Assembly (NCBI GenBank): GCA_031261065.1
Contig: JAISKD010000008.1
Coordinates: forward strand, 62,001 to 126,000
Reading direction: 5' to 3'
Origin: Mycoplasmataceae bacterium
Lineage (GTDB): Bacteria > Bacillota_I > Bacilli_A > Mycoplasmatales > Mycoplasmoidaceae
DNA: 64,000 nucleotides
Translations under genes and position numbers: made by a program
Shown: in pieces, positions 44,582 to 56,589 of the stretch
Position numbering within the stretch: position 1 is the first letter of the stretch
Layout: each line of letters opens with the position of its first letter
Notes under the pieces: generated by a model
Told to the model about the DNA's origin: nothing
Databases searched by the model: none
What the model saw: the letters and a program-made list of their open reading frames with translations, nothing else

Positions 44582-47565
44582 TAATTCTCTGTTTCGAAAG
44601 GATTGTTGGCTCAGAAATAATCTTGACAATACTGTTCACTTGGCACATTTCCTCAAGCATCTTTTCAATCAGCAGCTACAAAATCAGCTCAGGTAGGTCA
44701 TACAATATTGTCCTCGTCCGGGCTTAAGAAATAAGTTTGTGTTGCATACTGTAAACCAAGCTGTGCTACGTGGCTATCGTATGTTGGTATAAGTTTGTTT
44801 GTACGTTCTCCATGTCAAGTACCACCCATTAATTGACCATTGAAAAGGTAAGAATCTGCTTTTTTATAACCTATACAAAAATCTTGCTGGCTTGCCATGA
44901 AATTAGTTGGAATCGCCAAATTCACACCATATACTATTTGTATTTCTGCATTTGCAAATTCTTGGAATCTACGCCCATTATTATCATAATCATTAGAGTT
45001 ATTAAATCTTCGTGTAGCATCCGTATAAAAATTGAAATATTCACTAACGCCTTTGGCTAAATTAATATAGCATTTATGTAAAAAATCATTATTTGGTATT
45101 TCAGTTCATCAAGAAGGGTCGACTTCTTGACCACCACTTCACACGTCTAATATTCTATCAAAGCCTGAATACCTAGCGTATACACCACCTTTTGTAATAG
45201 TAGAAAGAGTACTCATTGGATCTGAAAAGTCTGGACCTCATGCAAATTTACACATACCAAAATCGTGCTTACGGTCAGTGTGATCAACGAAGTCAGTAGA
45301 GTTTATTGATTCTACCGTATTAAATTTTAGAGGAGAATCAAATGTTCAACCACTTGTGTTCGATTTATAACCCATAATTGAGTTAATCATATCTTTTTCG
45401 TTTTGCATTGTTGTAGAGATAGTTGCACCATTGATTAGATACTCTAAATTTGCGCTGCTACCTAAACCGGCTTCTTGTAAATCGCTAGAAACTTTTTCGG
45501 TTAATATTCTAACCATAGAGTCTAAGGCTAGTTTCTTATCTAAAGGTGTGTTTGCGGCAACCCAACTATTAATTGCAATAAGAAAATTTTGTAATGGAGC
45601 ATCTTCAGAAGGAAAATTGTTATTTTCAATATCTCTAAAAGCGTTAAGTGCTATAAAGGGGTTGAATCTAAATGCGGCTTTTGCGCGTGATGCTATGGCA
45701 TTATCTGCTAAATAACGGCTTTCTACTGTTTCTAATCCACTTAATTGTGAGTTATAACCAGCTGTTGACAATTCATTTAAAGTGTTAGCGAATGTAAAAG
45801 AGGAAATTTCATTTGTTGGTAAATCACATTCTCCTTGTGGAGTTTCGATTCCTTGACCCAGTAATTCGTTAATATACTCTGTATATGATGTTGGGTTTGC
45901 TCTACCATTGACTGCATATGTATCACCACCAGTAAGGGCGTTATTTTCACATGCTGAGTTCTTATATCCGTCAGTGGCGGCATCATAAGAATCAACGGTA
46001 AATTGTGGAGAATAATTATTAGAAATATCAATGGCTTGGCCATAATAAGTTGCAAGATAGTTTGAGTTAAGCATAAATGCAACATAAGCTCTAACCGAAG
46101 GAATAGCTCATGGTAAAACGTCAGTTTGATCCAAGCCACTAACGTGAGCGATATTTGGTATTAGAAATGATGTGAACATTGCAAGAGGATTTATTTGGTT
46201 ATATACAGCACCGAATTTTGGTTGATCTACATTATTACCAACAAATTCTTTTCATCCTTGTTTATCAGCAGGTGAAACAGTGAAATCATCTATATCACCA
46301 GAGGTAAATGCCAAACGTGTACTTGATGGAGTGGTACTGTTTGTGAAAATGAATGTTTGTTTTTTAGGAGCTTTGATTGGTTTGATACCATTACCGTTTT
46401 CTTGATTTCCTCAATAATTTTCGTTTCTTTTTCAAACTAACTCAGAATTTGGAGAATATTTCTCTATTAGATAAGGACCAGAGTAAAGCATATCCTTTCA
46501 TCCATTTATTGTTCCATAACTTATACCACTCGTATCTGATTGTGTATAATGGATCGCTTTAAATGGAGTTAGTCCACTGAAGTCATATGATAATATTTCT
46601 TGAAAAAAGTCTGCAGGTTGGTTAAAGAATATTTGTACATGGTCTCCTTCGCCGCTTGCAATTCCTGGAGTTCAAGTGATTGCTGGTTTAGTAAAATCCC
46701 CCTTTATATTATTTGGTACTTTATAAGGAATTGGATCACCTATTGGTGTTTCATCTTGGTTGTTATGAAATCCTTCATATAAAGGAATTTCTGTTACAGA
46801 ATTCTCAACTTGACCATAGAGACATTCACGTAGAAGAGTTTTTAAGTTTATTTTTGCAACTGCAGTCTTAATTTTTAAGGCATCACCTGTTAAAATTTTT
46901 CCATCTTTATCATGGCTACAATCAAATAGATAGTTATATGCTGGGTCAGGCGGTGTTCCATCATCTAGCAATGTTGAACATTTTGACGCTAGGTCTACTA
47001 GATTATCGCCATTATATAAAATATCTGTTCATAATGGACCTGTATCAGATGAATTAGAAGGGTCTAATATCCATAATATATCGTTAACGAATCCTTCACC
47101 GGTAATAAATTCGTCTCTGTCTCCTTCTGGCAATGCATTACCTTTTCAGTCGAAGTAACGTGGTCTTATAGTGTCATCGGTAGTGTTACCACCCTTTCCA
47201 TCACGCATATAGAATGTTCATGAATCTTGATAATAGTCTTCTGTTTCTGGTGTTGTGTGTCAAGGAGTATCATAACGGTCTATTTGCTCGCTTTCATCCA
47301 TAATTACACCACTTTGAAAGTTTCCAAATTTATCATAATAAAATGTTGGTGCATCTATATTACTGTAATAGTCTTCTGTATCTTGATACCAAGATTGATT
47401 ATGATAAAATGCTCTAGGTTTTGTGTGAGTTGTACGTATATTGTCAATATTTATAGTTCTTGACATTAAACCACTATAAGAACAAGATGTTAAATTGAAA
47501 AGAATAGCCACAGAAGACAATGGCAATAATCATGATAACTTATGTTTAAAAAATTTCGTGCCCAT
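44578..47565 (-). CDS. OppA-like substrate-binding lipoprotein
   Basis: A 995-residue lipoprotein with signal peptide MGTKFFKHKLSWLLPLSSVA and lipobox LTSC (Cys near residue 28). It is divergent from oppBCDF, the position of the peptide-binding subunit in mollicutes, and its size is in the range of mycoplasma OppA proteins. I did not see the textbook SBP_bac_5 signature, so the call rests on context, size and lipobox. The start is fixed by TATAAT (47573-47578) seven bases before ATG. Many TGA codons are Trp. Mycoplasma OppA can also be an ecto-ATPase and adhesin; that cannot be tested here. Confidence 0.7.
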
Positions 47566-47605
47566 TTTTGTTATTATATTTATAATATTATAAAATAGAA
47601 CACCG
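47566..47605. promoter_or_regulatory. divergent promoters for the OppA-like gene and oppBCDF
   Basis: Only 40 bases. Minus strand: TATAAT (47573-47578), seven bases, ATG of the lipoprotein. Plus strand: overlapping TATAAT and TATAAA elements at 47581-47594, with the oppB ATG at 47606, giving a leader of a few bases at most. Confidence 0.6.
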
Positions 47606-48793
47606 ATGAATAGCAAAACTGAACAACAGCTATCTGAAATATCTAATATTTTAGTTCAAAATAAAAAAAGTATTGGATACTTGCGTTACAAATGCAAACT
47701 CGCTAGGAAAAGTACTCAGTCTTTCTTCATCGATCATCCAATACTTTCTTATTCAATTAGACGTATCCTTATAAGCATCCTTATATTATTCGTAGGTTTA
47801 AGTTTAGTATTCTTTCTTGTACGTAGTACTATTGTTGATACTCAATTTTTACCACCAAATATAGAAAAATTAGGATGAGACGAAAAACAAATTGAAGTGT
47901 ATCTTGCTCAAAAAATGAAAGAATTAGGACTTAGCGGTTCATATTGGGGACAACTATGACATTTCTGATACAACATATTACCTTTTATTCCTAAACATGT
48001 CTTAGTATCAGAATATGTAGATGGTGCCACACTTCACTCTGTTTATGCAACCAAATTTGTATATTTTGGTGTTACGTCATCAATGATACTTACTGCTGAT
48101 TTATCTGTTAATGGTTTGATCAGCGATGCATTACCATACTCTGCTGCATTTGGAATCATTGCTATTATCTTCAGTTATTCAATTGGTATTCCATTAGGAA
48201 TGTTAGCTGCTAAAAACTCTAGCAAAAAAAGTGGTAAAGTATTGAACAATGTAACCATATTAATTTATTCTTTACCAGCCGTTGTTGTTGTTTTATTACT
48301 TTATATTGTACCAGTTTCTCAGTTCTGACAATCAAGTTTGTTCTTAAGCGGCTCAATATGAAGTAAGTTCTGACCTGAAGTAACAATGATTTTATTGTTT
48401 ACACCAATAGTAATTATTATGTCTCGTCGTTACTTCATGGAAGAAGCAACTAATGAATATGCTCGTTTTGCTTTATCTAAGGGTGTTTCTGAAAATAAAG
48501 TTTATGCAAAACATATTTCGCGTAATGCGCTAACCTTTATTATTAAGGATATACCAAAAGATTTAGCTTTAAGTATTTTTGGTTTCTCTATGATTACAGA
48601 AACTCAATGAAATATTCCGGGAATGGGAAACCTAATTGTTAAAGCATTATCTCCTGGTCAAACTGACCCATTATTTATTTTGGCTTATATTACAATGTCT
48701 TCTTTCGTAATAATCTTTGCTTCATTAATTTCTGATATTGTCATGGTTAAGTTAGATCCAAGAATTGCTTTGAAAGGAGGAAAGAATGGCTAA
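47606..48793 (+). CDS. oppB: oligopeptide ABC transporter permease OppB
   Basis: A 395-residue inner permease of the peptide importer. A long hydrophilic N-terminus (about 50 residues) precedes the first membrane helix (RRILISILILFVGLSLVFFLV); the usual five later helices follow, with the BPD transport EAA-like loop EYARFALSKGVSENKVYAKHISRNA and the end WNIPGMGNLIVKAL. At least four TGA codons are Trp. The 3' end holds the Shine-Dalgarno (AAAGGAGG) of oppC and overlaps it by 8 bases. Confidence 0.93.
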
Positions 48794-49799
48794 GAAGAAA
48801 TATAAGATTGATGGCGAGCAAGAATATACCGTTCATTTCCATGATAAGTATTTTGTTGATTTTAAGACTAAAATCGCAAACAACAAGGAAATATGGAATA
48901 GGCATGAATATGTTGGTGCACTAGCTGAACAAATCAATACAAGGAAAAGTAACTACTGAAGAAAGGTTTGAACAAAAACCTTTAAGAATTGAGAATTCCT
49001 TCTTGCTCTTTTGTTCATTATAACTTTAGTTATTTTATCGATTGTTTTCTCAGTTGGAAAGACAGCGGTTCCAGATGGAGATGCACGTCCAAGCAACACT
49101 CCTGCTAACCCTTCTTGAAAATATCCATTTGGTCTCGGTCTCCATGGTGAAAATTATTTTACCGAAATTTGAATTGGAACAAGAACGACATTATATTTCA
49201 TGCTCGTCGTTATTGCACTCCAGCTACTTATTGGTTTGATAATTGGTTGTATTTGAGGATTCTACCGTAAATCAGATATTTTATTTATAAACGTTACAAA
49301 CATTATTCAGATAGTTCCTTCCTTATTGTTCATTGTATTTGGTATATTCTTATTCGGTAAAGGTTTCTGACCGGTTGTTGCCGCTGTCACTATCCAGTCA
49401 TGAATTACATTCGCCATGGCAACCCGTGTACAAGTAATGTATGTTAAGAATAGAGAATACAACATTATGTCTGGATTATTAGGAACTCCTTCATCAAAGA
49501 TAATCACAAAGAACATTTTACCAAAGGTTATGCCAGTTTTAGTTTCTGTTGCAGCATTTGCAATACCAGATGCAATTGCTCTAGATGCAACACTTTCATA
49601 TTTAAATTTCGGTTTCGTTGACGGAAGTATTAATACATCATTAGGATTTATAATTCAAAGTGTATCGATGACAACATCGTGAATGGAATTCCCAGGTCTA
49701 ATTGTCTTCCCAATGTTGGTAATATCTCTACTTTCATTTGCAATGTTTTTGATTTCAAAAATCATTGCTGATAACCTTAACCCAAAATCACACACATAA
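48786..49799 (+). CDS. oppC: oligopeptide ABC transporter permease OppC
   Basis: A 337-residue permease partner of OppB. An N-terminal hydrophilic region of about 75 residues leads to the first helix (LLALLFIITLVILSIVFSV); the OppC loop after GTRTTLYFMLVV and the EAA-like segment MSGLLGTPSSKIITKNILPKVMP are clear. Shine-Dalgarno AAAGGAGG is four bases before ATG. Several TGA codons are Trp. oppD follows after one base. Confidence 0.93.
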
Positions 49800-49800
49800 T

Positions 49801-51057
49801 ATGAGCCAAGTAATTCTATCAGTAAAAAACTACAATATAAAATTTCTTAAAGATAAGAAGATTTTGTACATAACTAAAAATATTTCATTAGATTTATACG
49901 CTGGTGAAGTACTTGCATTAGTAGGAGAATCTGGAAGTGGTAAGAGTGTATTTTCTAGCAGCTTAATAAACCTATTAGGTTCTAATGGTTATATTACTGG
50001 TGGAAAAGTAATATTTGAACCAAATGCACCTAGACCTGTTGATTTAACTTCACTTTACCAACATTCTGTAGATAAAGCTGCTAAAAAACGTTTTATAAAA
50101 TTCAATAATAAAGAAATCAAGAGATTGAGATTACTTGAAAATGCTGCAGAAACAGAAGCAGATAAAAATCAAGTTACATACAAAATTAACATTTTAGAAA
50201 AAGAAATTAAATTATACAGCGACATTCTAAAAAACAAAGGTAAATATACTAAAAAATATATTAAGGAAAAAACAAGAGATGTTCGTGGTAAATATATTGC
50301 TACAATTTTCCAAGATGCATCACTAGCTTTAAATCCATTATTATCTGTAGGTAATCAAATTTGCGAATCTCTTAAACTACATACAGATTTACAAGGTAAA
50401 CAAATAAAAGCAAAGGCAATAGATCTACTAAAAGATGTTGGAATTAACAATCCAGAAGATAGTTTCCACATGCTCCCTTCTAACTATTCAGGAGGTATGA
50501 GACAAAGAGTATTGATCGCTATCGCTATTGCTTCTAACCCAAAAATATTGATTGCCGATGAACCAACAACTGCATTAGATGTAACAATTCAAGCTCAAAT
50601 CATTGAACTTCTTAAGACGCTTAAGGACAAATATAATATGTCAATCATCTTTATTACGCATGACCTTGGAGTTGTTGCAAACATTGCAAACAGAGTTGCT
50701 ATTATGTATGCAGGACAAATTGTTGAATACGGTAAAACTAAAGAAATATTTTATGATCCAAAACATCCATACACTTGGTCATTACTTTCATCTTTACCGC
50801 AACTTTCATCCGCTGGTAAGAAACTATCTTCTTTAGAAGGAACTCCACCATCTCCACACCAAGAAATTATTGGTGATCCTTTTGCAATCAGAAATAAATA
50901 TGCAATAGATATAGATTTCTTATATGATCCTCCTTTCTTTAAAGTAAGCCCTACTCACTATGCTAAAACATGGTTATTACACGAAAATGCACCAGTAATT
51001 AAAAAACCAATTATTTTAACAAAATTAACTAAACTTTTGAGAGGAGTAATTAAATAA
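49801..51057 (+). CDS. oppD: oligopeptide ABC transporter ATPase OppD
   Basis: A 418-residue nucleotide-binding subunit. Walker A GESGSGKS is near residue 43, the Q-loop FQDASLALNP near 170, signature NYSGGMRQRV near 230, Walker B ILIADEPTTALD near 250, then the H-loop ITHD and the oligopeptide C-terminal region. Between Walker A and Q-loop there is an extra charged, helical stretch of about 80 residues. No TGA. The start at MSQVILS matches the family; a longer frame upstream runs into oppC. Stop overlaps oppF ATG. Confidence 0.95.
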   Translation: MSQVILSVKNYNIKFLKDKKILYITKNISLDLYAGEVLALVGESGSGKSVFSSSLINLLGSNGYITGGKVIFEPNAPRPVDLTSLYQHSVDKAAKKRFIKFNNKEIKRLRLLENAAETEADKNQVTYKINILEKEIKLYSDILKNKGKYTKKYIKEKTRDVRGKYIATIFQDASLALNPLLSVGNQICESLKLHTDLQGKQIKAKAIDLLKDVGINNPEDSFHMLPSNYSGGMRQRVLIAIAIASNPKILIADEPTTALDVTIQAQIIELLKTLKDKYNMSIIFITHDLGVVANIANRVAIMYAGQIVEYGKTKEIFYDPKHPYTWSLLSSLPQLSSAGKKLSSLEGTPPSPHQEIIGDPFAIRNKYAIDIDFLYDPPFFKVSPTHYAKTWLLHENAPVIKKPIILTKLTKLLRGVIK

Positions 51058-52433
51058 TGATTGATAATATTTTAAGTGTTAGGAATTTATCTGTAACATA
51101 TAAGAAAAATAAAAGAAACATAAAGGTTCTTCACGAAATTAATTTAGATATCAAAAAGGGAGAATCTTTAGGAATCGTTGGAGAATCTGGAAGTGGAAAA
51201 ACAACTATCTGTCGTTCTATTATTGGTGCTGGTCCAATTACCACTGGAGAAATTTTCTTTGAAAATAAACCAATTAGAGGAAGAAAAAATGATTGTGAAA
51301 AACTAATTGAAGAGTTCATACAATCTCACGAACAACTATCTGAAAATGAAATGTTTTTTACACGTAAATTATATAGAATTGTTAAGACTATTTCTAATAA
51401 TGCAGCTAACAAGATCATCATTAACTCTGCTGAAAAAATGCTGCAAATAAATAACATCTCTGTTACTGTACTTAATAGACTTTTTGAAATCGTTAATTCA
51501 TTACATATCTGTCAACCAAAAGCAAAATGATCAGAATTACTAGAAGATATTTATGCTATATTAACATTTGAAAAAAGCATTAATGAAAATTTAAAACTAA
51601 TTCTTGCTCCAGAATTCACAACTGCTCATGTTTTAGAAAAAACACAAATAATGATTAATGCACACAGCATTGCAATCCGTAAAGTTAAAAAACTACTAAG
51701 CGATTTTAATAGTCACATAGCTAAAACCACAAAATCATTAAAACCTGTAGTGCCACTTAATAAAAAGTATGTTAAGAAGAATATGCAGATTATCTTTCAA
51801 GATCCTTCAAATTCTTTAAATGAAAGAATGTCAGTAGAAGACATAATTGCAGAAGGTATTAAGAACTTTAAAGGTGAACTTGGAATTAAAACAAAAGAAG
51901 AAGTTTATAAAATTGTTTATAAAGCAATAGGCCAAATGGGTTTATTAGAAGAATACGGCAGCCGTTATGTTCATGAATTATCAGGCGGACAAAAACAACG
52001 TGTAAGTATTGCTAGGTCTATAGCTCTAACTCCTTCATTCATTATTGCAGATGAACCAATTTCTTCGCTTGACGTTTCAATTCGTGCTCAAATTCTTAAT
52101 TTGTTAAAAGCATTACAAAAGAAAATGAAACTTACTTACTTATTTGTAGCCCATGACTTAAGTGTAGTAAGATTCTTTTGTGACCGAATCTGTGTTATGT
52201 ATAAAGGAAGAATAGTTGAAATAGCACCAACTGAAGATTTATTCAAAAAACCACTTCATAGATATACAAAGGTTCTTCTTAACTCTGCACCAGTTGGTGA
52301 ATTAGACAAAGCTGGTTATGAAAAAAATATTGAAAAAACATATGTTGATAAATCAACTCCATTTAATCCGTGTGTTTTAAAAGAAGTAGCTAAAGGACAT
52401 TTCGTTTTACTTCCTTATAAAAAAGAAGACTAA
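51057..52433 (+). CDS. oppF: oligopeptide ABC transporter ATPase OppF
   Basis: A 458-residue second ATPase, longer than the usual 320. Walker A GESGSGKTT is near residue 41; the Q-loop IFQDPSNSLNERM appears only near 247 because about 150 helical residues are inserted. Signature ELSGGQKQRV, Walker B IIADEPISSLDV and H-loop VAHD follow in order. One TGA (51528-51530) lies in the insertion and is Trp. A GAGAGGAG motif lies about 9-12 bases before the ATG. ksgA converges two bases after the stop. Confidence 0.95.
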
Positions 52434-52435
52434 GA

Positions 52436-53236
52436 TTAGTTATCTAGTATTGTAAATAAAGTGTGAAGCTTTTCAATATCTAAAGATTCAGCTCTAGCTT
52501 TATCATCTATTTTTATTTTTTTAAGTGCTTCAAGAATTTTATCTTTTTGATAAAAAAGTTGAAGATTATTTACAATTGTTTTTCTTTTAGCGGCAAATGA
52601 AACTTTAAGGAATTTATTAAATTTTTTGTCAAATGGCTTTCCATTCTTGACTAGTCTTATAACTTCAGACTCTACATCTGGTGCTGGTGAGAAATTGTTT
52701 TTCGATACACTTAATAACTTTTTAATGTTACAGTAGTAAGACACAGCTGCTGTAAATGAGTTGTATTGTTTGGTATTTGGTTTAGCAGTGATTCGTTCTA
52801 CCATTTCCTTTTGCAACATACAAATAAAGTTATTAACATGATTAGATTCTAAAAACATTCCTAGAACTAAAGAGGAGATCGAATAAGGCAAGTTCGAAAT
52901 TAAAATAGGATTATTGTATTTTTCTGTAATCTCATCAAAATTTTCATTAAGTACATCGTTGTTTATTACAGTTACCGTTGGATATTTATTTTTAATAAAC
53001 TCACTAAATCTTTTATCCAATTCTATAGCTGTAAGCGGTTTATTTAATCTAGTCAAGAATTCAGTAATCGCTCCAAGTCCTGGGCCTATTTCGACAACCT
53101 GGTCATAATCTTTTTCGGCAGCAAAATTAGCAATTTGTTCTGCAATTTGTTCATTTATAAGAAAGTTTTGACCCATTTTTTTAGATGGGTTAATACCCTT
53201 CTCTTTTAAATAATTATTTGTTTCAGTAACATTCAT
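52436..53236 (-). CDS. rsmA: 16S rRNA dimethyladenosine transferase
   Basis: A 266-residue KsgA/RsmA that dimethylates two adenines near the 3' end of 16S rRNA. KKMGQNFLINEQIAEQI, VVEIGPGLGAITEFL (SAM site), LISNLPYSIS (the NLPY catalytic motif) and LQKEMVERI are all present. No TGA. The ATG overlaps the yidC stop (TAATG), so it is the last gene of the rpmH-rnpA-yidC-ksgA unit, the order also found in Mycoplasma genitalium. Confidence 0.97.
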   Translation of the reverse strand: MNVTETNNYLKEKGINPSKKMGQNFLINEQIAEQIANFAAEKDYDQVVEIGPGLGAITEFLTRLNKPLTAIELDKRFSEFIKNKYPTVTVINNDVLNENFDEITEKYNNPILISNLPYSISSLVLGMFLESNHVNNFICMLQKEMVERITAKPNTKQYNSFTAAVSYYCNIKKLLSVSKNNFSPAPDVESEVIRLVKNGKPFDKKFNKFLKVSFAAKRKTIVNNLQLFYQKDKILEALKKIKIDDKARAESLDIEKLHTLFTILDN

Positions 53237-54366
53237 TATTCGAGACCGAGTTTTTCAAGCTTAGCTTCTAATGTACCGTGTTTTCTCCTGTTTCGAAGAA
53301 TAATCTTATGCATTAAATATGCTTGACCTATTGAGAATAAAGAGTTGAAGAATCAGTATACACCAACACCGGTTGCTGACATAACTACCATGACAGCCAT
53401 TACTCCCATGAAGACTCATTGAATCATCTTAGTTTTCTTTAATTGCTTTCCACCTTTTGATGTTGAAGCTGTAGCACTTCTGCTTCTTCGCTTAGCTCAC
53501 ATTTGCGGAAGTTTCATAGAAAGAATTTGAAGTGGAATTACTAACAAGATGAAGAATACGTACGTTCAACCGCCATCTGTAAATGATCCAGTAATTTCTG
53601 AAATTGGCGAATATGAGAAGTTTCAAATTCCGAATAAGACAGAAGCTTTAATTGGTCTAACGGTTGTAACAACCCTATAAACGACCATGAAAATTGGAAG
53701 TGTAATAAACATTTGTTCCATAGCAGCAAATGGTTTAATTTTGTGCTTAGCATAAATTTCCATTACTTCTCTTTGTTTCTTTTGACGAGAAGCCATGTCT
53801 TTTGAATCTTTATACTTGGCATTTATTTCAGATATCTTTCCTTGTACTTCAGTCATCTTTTCATTTTGTAAAGTAGACCTAAGAGTAACGATTATTGAAA
53901 GGGCTCTGATGATGAACAATAAAACGAATATCGCAAGCAATGCATTTAGTCCACCAGTCATACCTCTAAGTGGGTACATTATAGCAACAACAAGTTTGGC
54001 GCACGGTCATACGAATAACCCATAAAATAAACCATACTGCATTGTAAAGTCTGTGAACGTGTTATAATGTACTCCGTACGCGGCAGATAGGTCATATCTT
54101 CAGTCACCAGTTGTTCCGAAAAGATATCCGAATTCTAATCCTCCACCAACTTCCTTGTCTGTAGCAATTGTTGCATCTCACATTGACTGAAAACATCCTC
54201 AAACACCGACCACCATAAAGAATGCAAAAATAGCAAGTTTTAACCACTTAAATATTTTCTTTAAGACGTTATTAACATTGCTAGCTTTTGTCTTTGGTTT
54301 GTGCCAAAAGGGACTCGGATTCGTTGATGAACCTAAATTTAAACTAAATGCCGGTTTTATACTCAT
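53236..54366 (-). CDS. yidC: membrane protein insertase YidC
   Basis: A 376-residue YidC/Oxa1 insertase. The N-terminal cytoplasmic part and first helix ([17 protein letters not shown]) are followed by a roughly 80-residue loop outside and five conserved membrane segments, with the cytoplasmic hairpin [18 protein letters not shown] and [22 protein letters not shown] (in parts) between the first two. The helix after it holds [16 protein letters not shown]. Several TGA codons are Trp. The basic C-terminus can touch the ribosome. Stop overlaps ksgA ATG. Confidence 0.94.
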
Positions 54367-54368
54367 AT

Positions 54369-54698
54369 TTATCCTAATTTATTATAAAGAGAAACAAATT
54401 TATCTTTGTTAATAATATAGTTATCTATATTATACGAATCATTAACAATCAAAACCACATCATAACCTTTAATTATGCTTATATCGTGTGTGAAAGTTCT
54501 GATCTGTCTTTTTATTTTATTTCTCAGAACTGCTGTTTTGAACTTTTTCTTGTTAGCAGAAATACCTAATCTAAAACAGTTAATATTGTTTTCTATGTAC
54601 TTCATAGAATACAAATTATTATTTAATGTCTTTCTATTGTCAATTACTTTTTTAAAATCTTTGTTACGTTTTAATGCAACAAAATTCTTACTTTTCAT
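54369..54698 (-). CDS. rnpA: ribonuclease P protein component
   Basis: A 109-residue basic protein subunit of RNase P, which matures the 5' ends of tRNAs. The signature [21 protein letters not shown] is near residues 44-64, in the RNR region. It overlaps the end of rpmH by 11 bases and precedes yidC by two, the standard order. No TGA. Confidence 0.95.
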   Translation of the reverse strand: MKSKNFVALKRNKDFKKVIDNRKTLNNNLYSMKYIENNINCFRLGISANKKKFKTAVLRNKIKRQIRTFTHDISIIKGYDVVLIVNDSYNIDNYIINKDKFVSLYNKLG

Positions 54699-54834
54699 CA
54701 GAAACAGTTAATTTATATCTTCCTTTAAGTCTTCTACGAGCGATAACTTTCTTTCCGTTCTTTGTTTGACTTCTAACTAAGAAACCATGAACCTTTGCTC
54801 TTTTTCTTTTATTCGGTTGGAATGTACGTTTCAT
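54688..54834 (-). CDS. rpmH: ribosomal protein L34
   Basis: A 48-residue protein: [20 protein letters not shown], then [19 protein letters not shown] and a short end. The N-terminal [11 protein letters not shown] and the ARRRLKGR block are diagnostic for L34. The gene overlaps rnpA by 11 bases in a different frame and is transcribed away from dnaA. On this strand TATAAT lies 12 bases before ATG, with no Shine-Dalgarno. Confidence 0.97.
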   Translation of the reverse strand: MKRTFQPNKRKRAKVHGFLVRSQTKNGKKVIARRRLKGRYKLTVSDEK

Positions 54835-54890
54835 AATGCTATAAATATTATATGTTAATTTGTTGTTTTTAATATTATATTATAAATAGC
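54835..54890. promoter_or_regulatory. rpmH-dnaA divergent promoter region
   Basis: 56 bases, all but a few A or T. Minus strand: TATAAT (54847-54852) for rpmH. Plus strand: TATATT at 54876-54881 and TATAAA at 54881-54886, four to nine bases before the dnaA ATG. I see no TTATCCACA-type DnaA box here, so it is too short and plain to be an origin by itself, although origins usually lie close to dnaA. Confidence 0.5.
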
Positions 54891-56258
54891 ATGTCAAAAT
54901 TACTTGATTCGAACGAATTTATTGCAGCAATAGAAGACTTGAAGGCTAAACTTAAAGACTCTATTAATACTTCTGTCTACAATAAAATTGTAAAAAATAT
55001 AAAGTTCCATAGTTTTTCAAACAACACACTATATATATTGTCTGATTGCAACCTTTCAAAAACTTTATTGAAATCAGACTACAGCGATCAAGTTAAAAAA
55101 ATACTTTCTGACAAGTTGGGCCAAGACATAAATGTTGATTTTATAACTGGTAGCGATGTTCTAAATCTAGAAACTTCTCCTAAAATTGTACCAAACAATG
55201 TTTTAAGTGAAGGTATTAATAATAAACTAACATTCGAAAAGTTTATTATTAAAGACTACAACAAATTACCGTATGCAGCATTATCTATGGTTGTTGAAGG
55301 TAACTTTAAATTCAACCCTATATTTATATATGGTGGTGTTGGTGTAGGTAAAACTCACTTATTACAAGCTTTTGGTAATAAATATATGGAAGTAAATAAA
55401 AACAAATCCTTACTATATATGGAGACAACTGACTTTATAAGAAAAGCATATACAGCAACAATGAAAAATAAAGAAGGTGATGGTGCTTTAGAAAAATTCA
55501 AAAGAGATTTTTCTAAATATGATGTTCTAATTTTTGATGATATTCAGTTCTTTGCAAATAAAGAAAAAATCAGTGAATACTTCTTTTCCATTTTCACAGA
55601 TGCTATCAATGATAATAAGCAAATTATTTTATCATCTGATAAATCACTTAGTGAACTAAGCTTCTTTGAAGAAAGAATTAGTTCACGAATTTCTTCTGGT
55701 GTAACATTTAATATAGTGAAACCAGATTATCCAACAGTAAGAACAATATTATCAAATAAAATTAAAGATAATGATTATGGCTTTAATTTTACTGATGAAT
55801 CATTAGAATATATTGCGAATAGAGTAAATTCTGATATTAGAAAACTTGAGGGAATAATAAATACCGTTAATTTCCATGCCATTAATACTCTATCGCCAGG
55901 AGAAATAATCACATTAAATAAAGTTAAAGAAATTTTAGGTAGTGATAGCAATATCATTTCTGAGCACAATTATGATATTGATCCTAATATATTTATTGAG
56001 AAAATATGTAGTGCCTGAGGAGTCATGGCTGACAATGTTAAAAAGAAAGGCAAGAATCCAACTATCGTTAGAATGAGAGACCTTTGCATATATGCAGTTA
56101 GGGAACGATTTCCTAACATGACTCTAGCAGCGATTGGTAATATTTTCGGTAATAGAAGTCACTCAACAATAAAAGAATCTATAGAGCGTGGTAAAAAATC
56201 TATTAGAAAAGATCCGCAAGTTGCTGCGACAATTGAAAGAATAATTAAACACTCTTAG
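54891..56258 (+). CDS. dnaA: chromosomal replication initiator DnaA
   Basis: A 455-residue AAA+ initiator. The N-terminal domain is about 85 residues; AAA+ motifs are GGVGVGKTHLL near residue 148, LIFDDIQFF near 213, and sensor motifs SSDKSLSEL and SRISSGVTFNI. The C-terminal helix-turn-helix domain IV lies after a TGA Trp (56016-56018) and holds FGNRSHSTIKESIERG, the DnaA-box-binding signature. Under the standard code the DNA-binding domain would be lost. dnaN does not follow; an S1-domain gene converges after one base. Confidence 0.98.
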
Positions 56259-56259
56259 T

Positions 56260-56589
56260 TTATTGAAGGTGTTTATTTAAATCAGCAATCACATTTTTAA
56301 AACCACTCGCTGTGGGAATGATTGAATTTCTTTTCTTAAGCAGCTTAGCATTAATTCTCTTATAAGAGAAGAAATATTTATTTTGTTTCTCATCAAAACT
56401 CATAAGTTTAAAATTATATGTTTTGTTTATATCAAAGAAATCATGTACATCTGAAACTAGATAATCACTAATTTCGGAGATGTGACAAATACCAGACACA
56501 CCATTAACATTAATAATAATAAAGGTTGGAAAAATTTTAGTTACTGTTCCAGAATATATTTCACCAGTTTTTAACATTGAATTATTCAT
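56260..56589 (-). CDS. S1-domain RNA-binding protein
   Basis: A 109-residue protein with one S1 domain: KTGEIYSGTVTKIFPTFIIINVNG and GICHISEIS, with the later DEKQNKYFFSYKRIN strand. This resembles small S1 proteins such as general stress protein 13 (YugI). TATAAT (56596-56601) is six bases before the ATG, so the transcript should be leaderless. It converges on dnaA with one base between stops. Confidence 0.85.
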   Translation of the reverse strand: MNNSMLKTGEIYSGTVTKIFPTFIIINVNGVSGICHISEISDYLVSDVHDFFDINKTYNFKLMSFDEKQNKYFFSYKRINAKLLKKRNSIIPTASGFKNVIADLNKHLQ

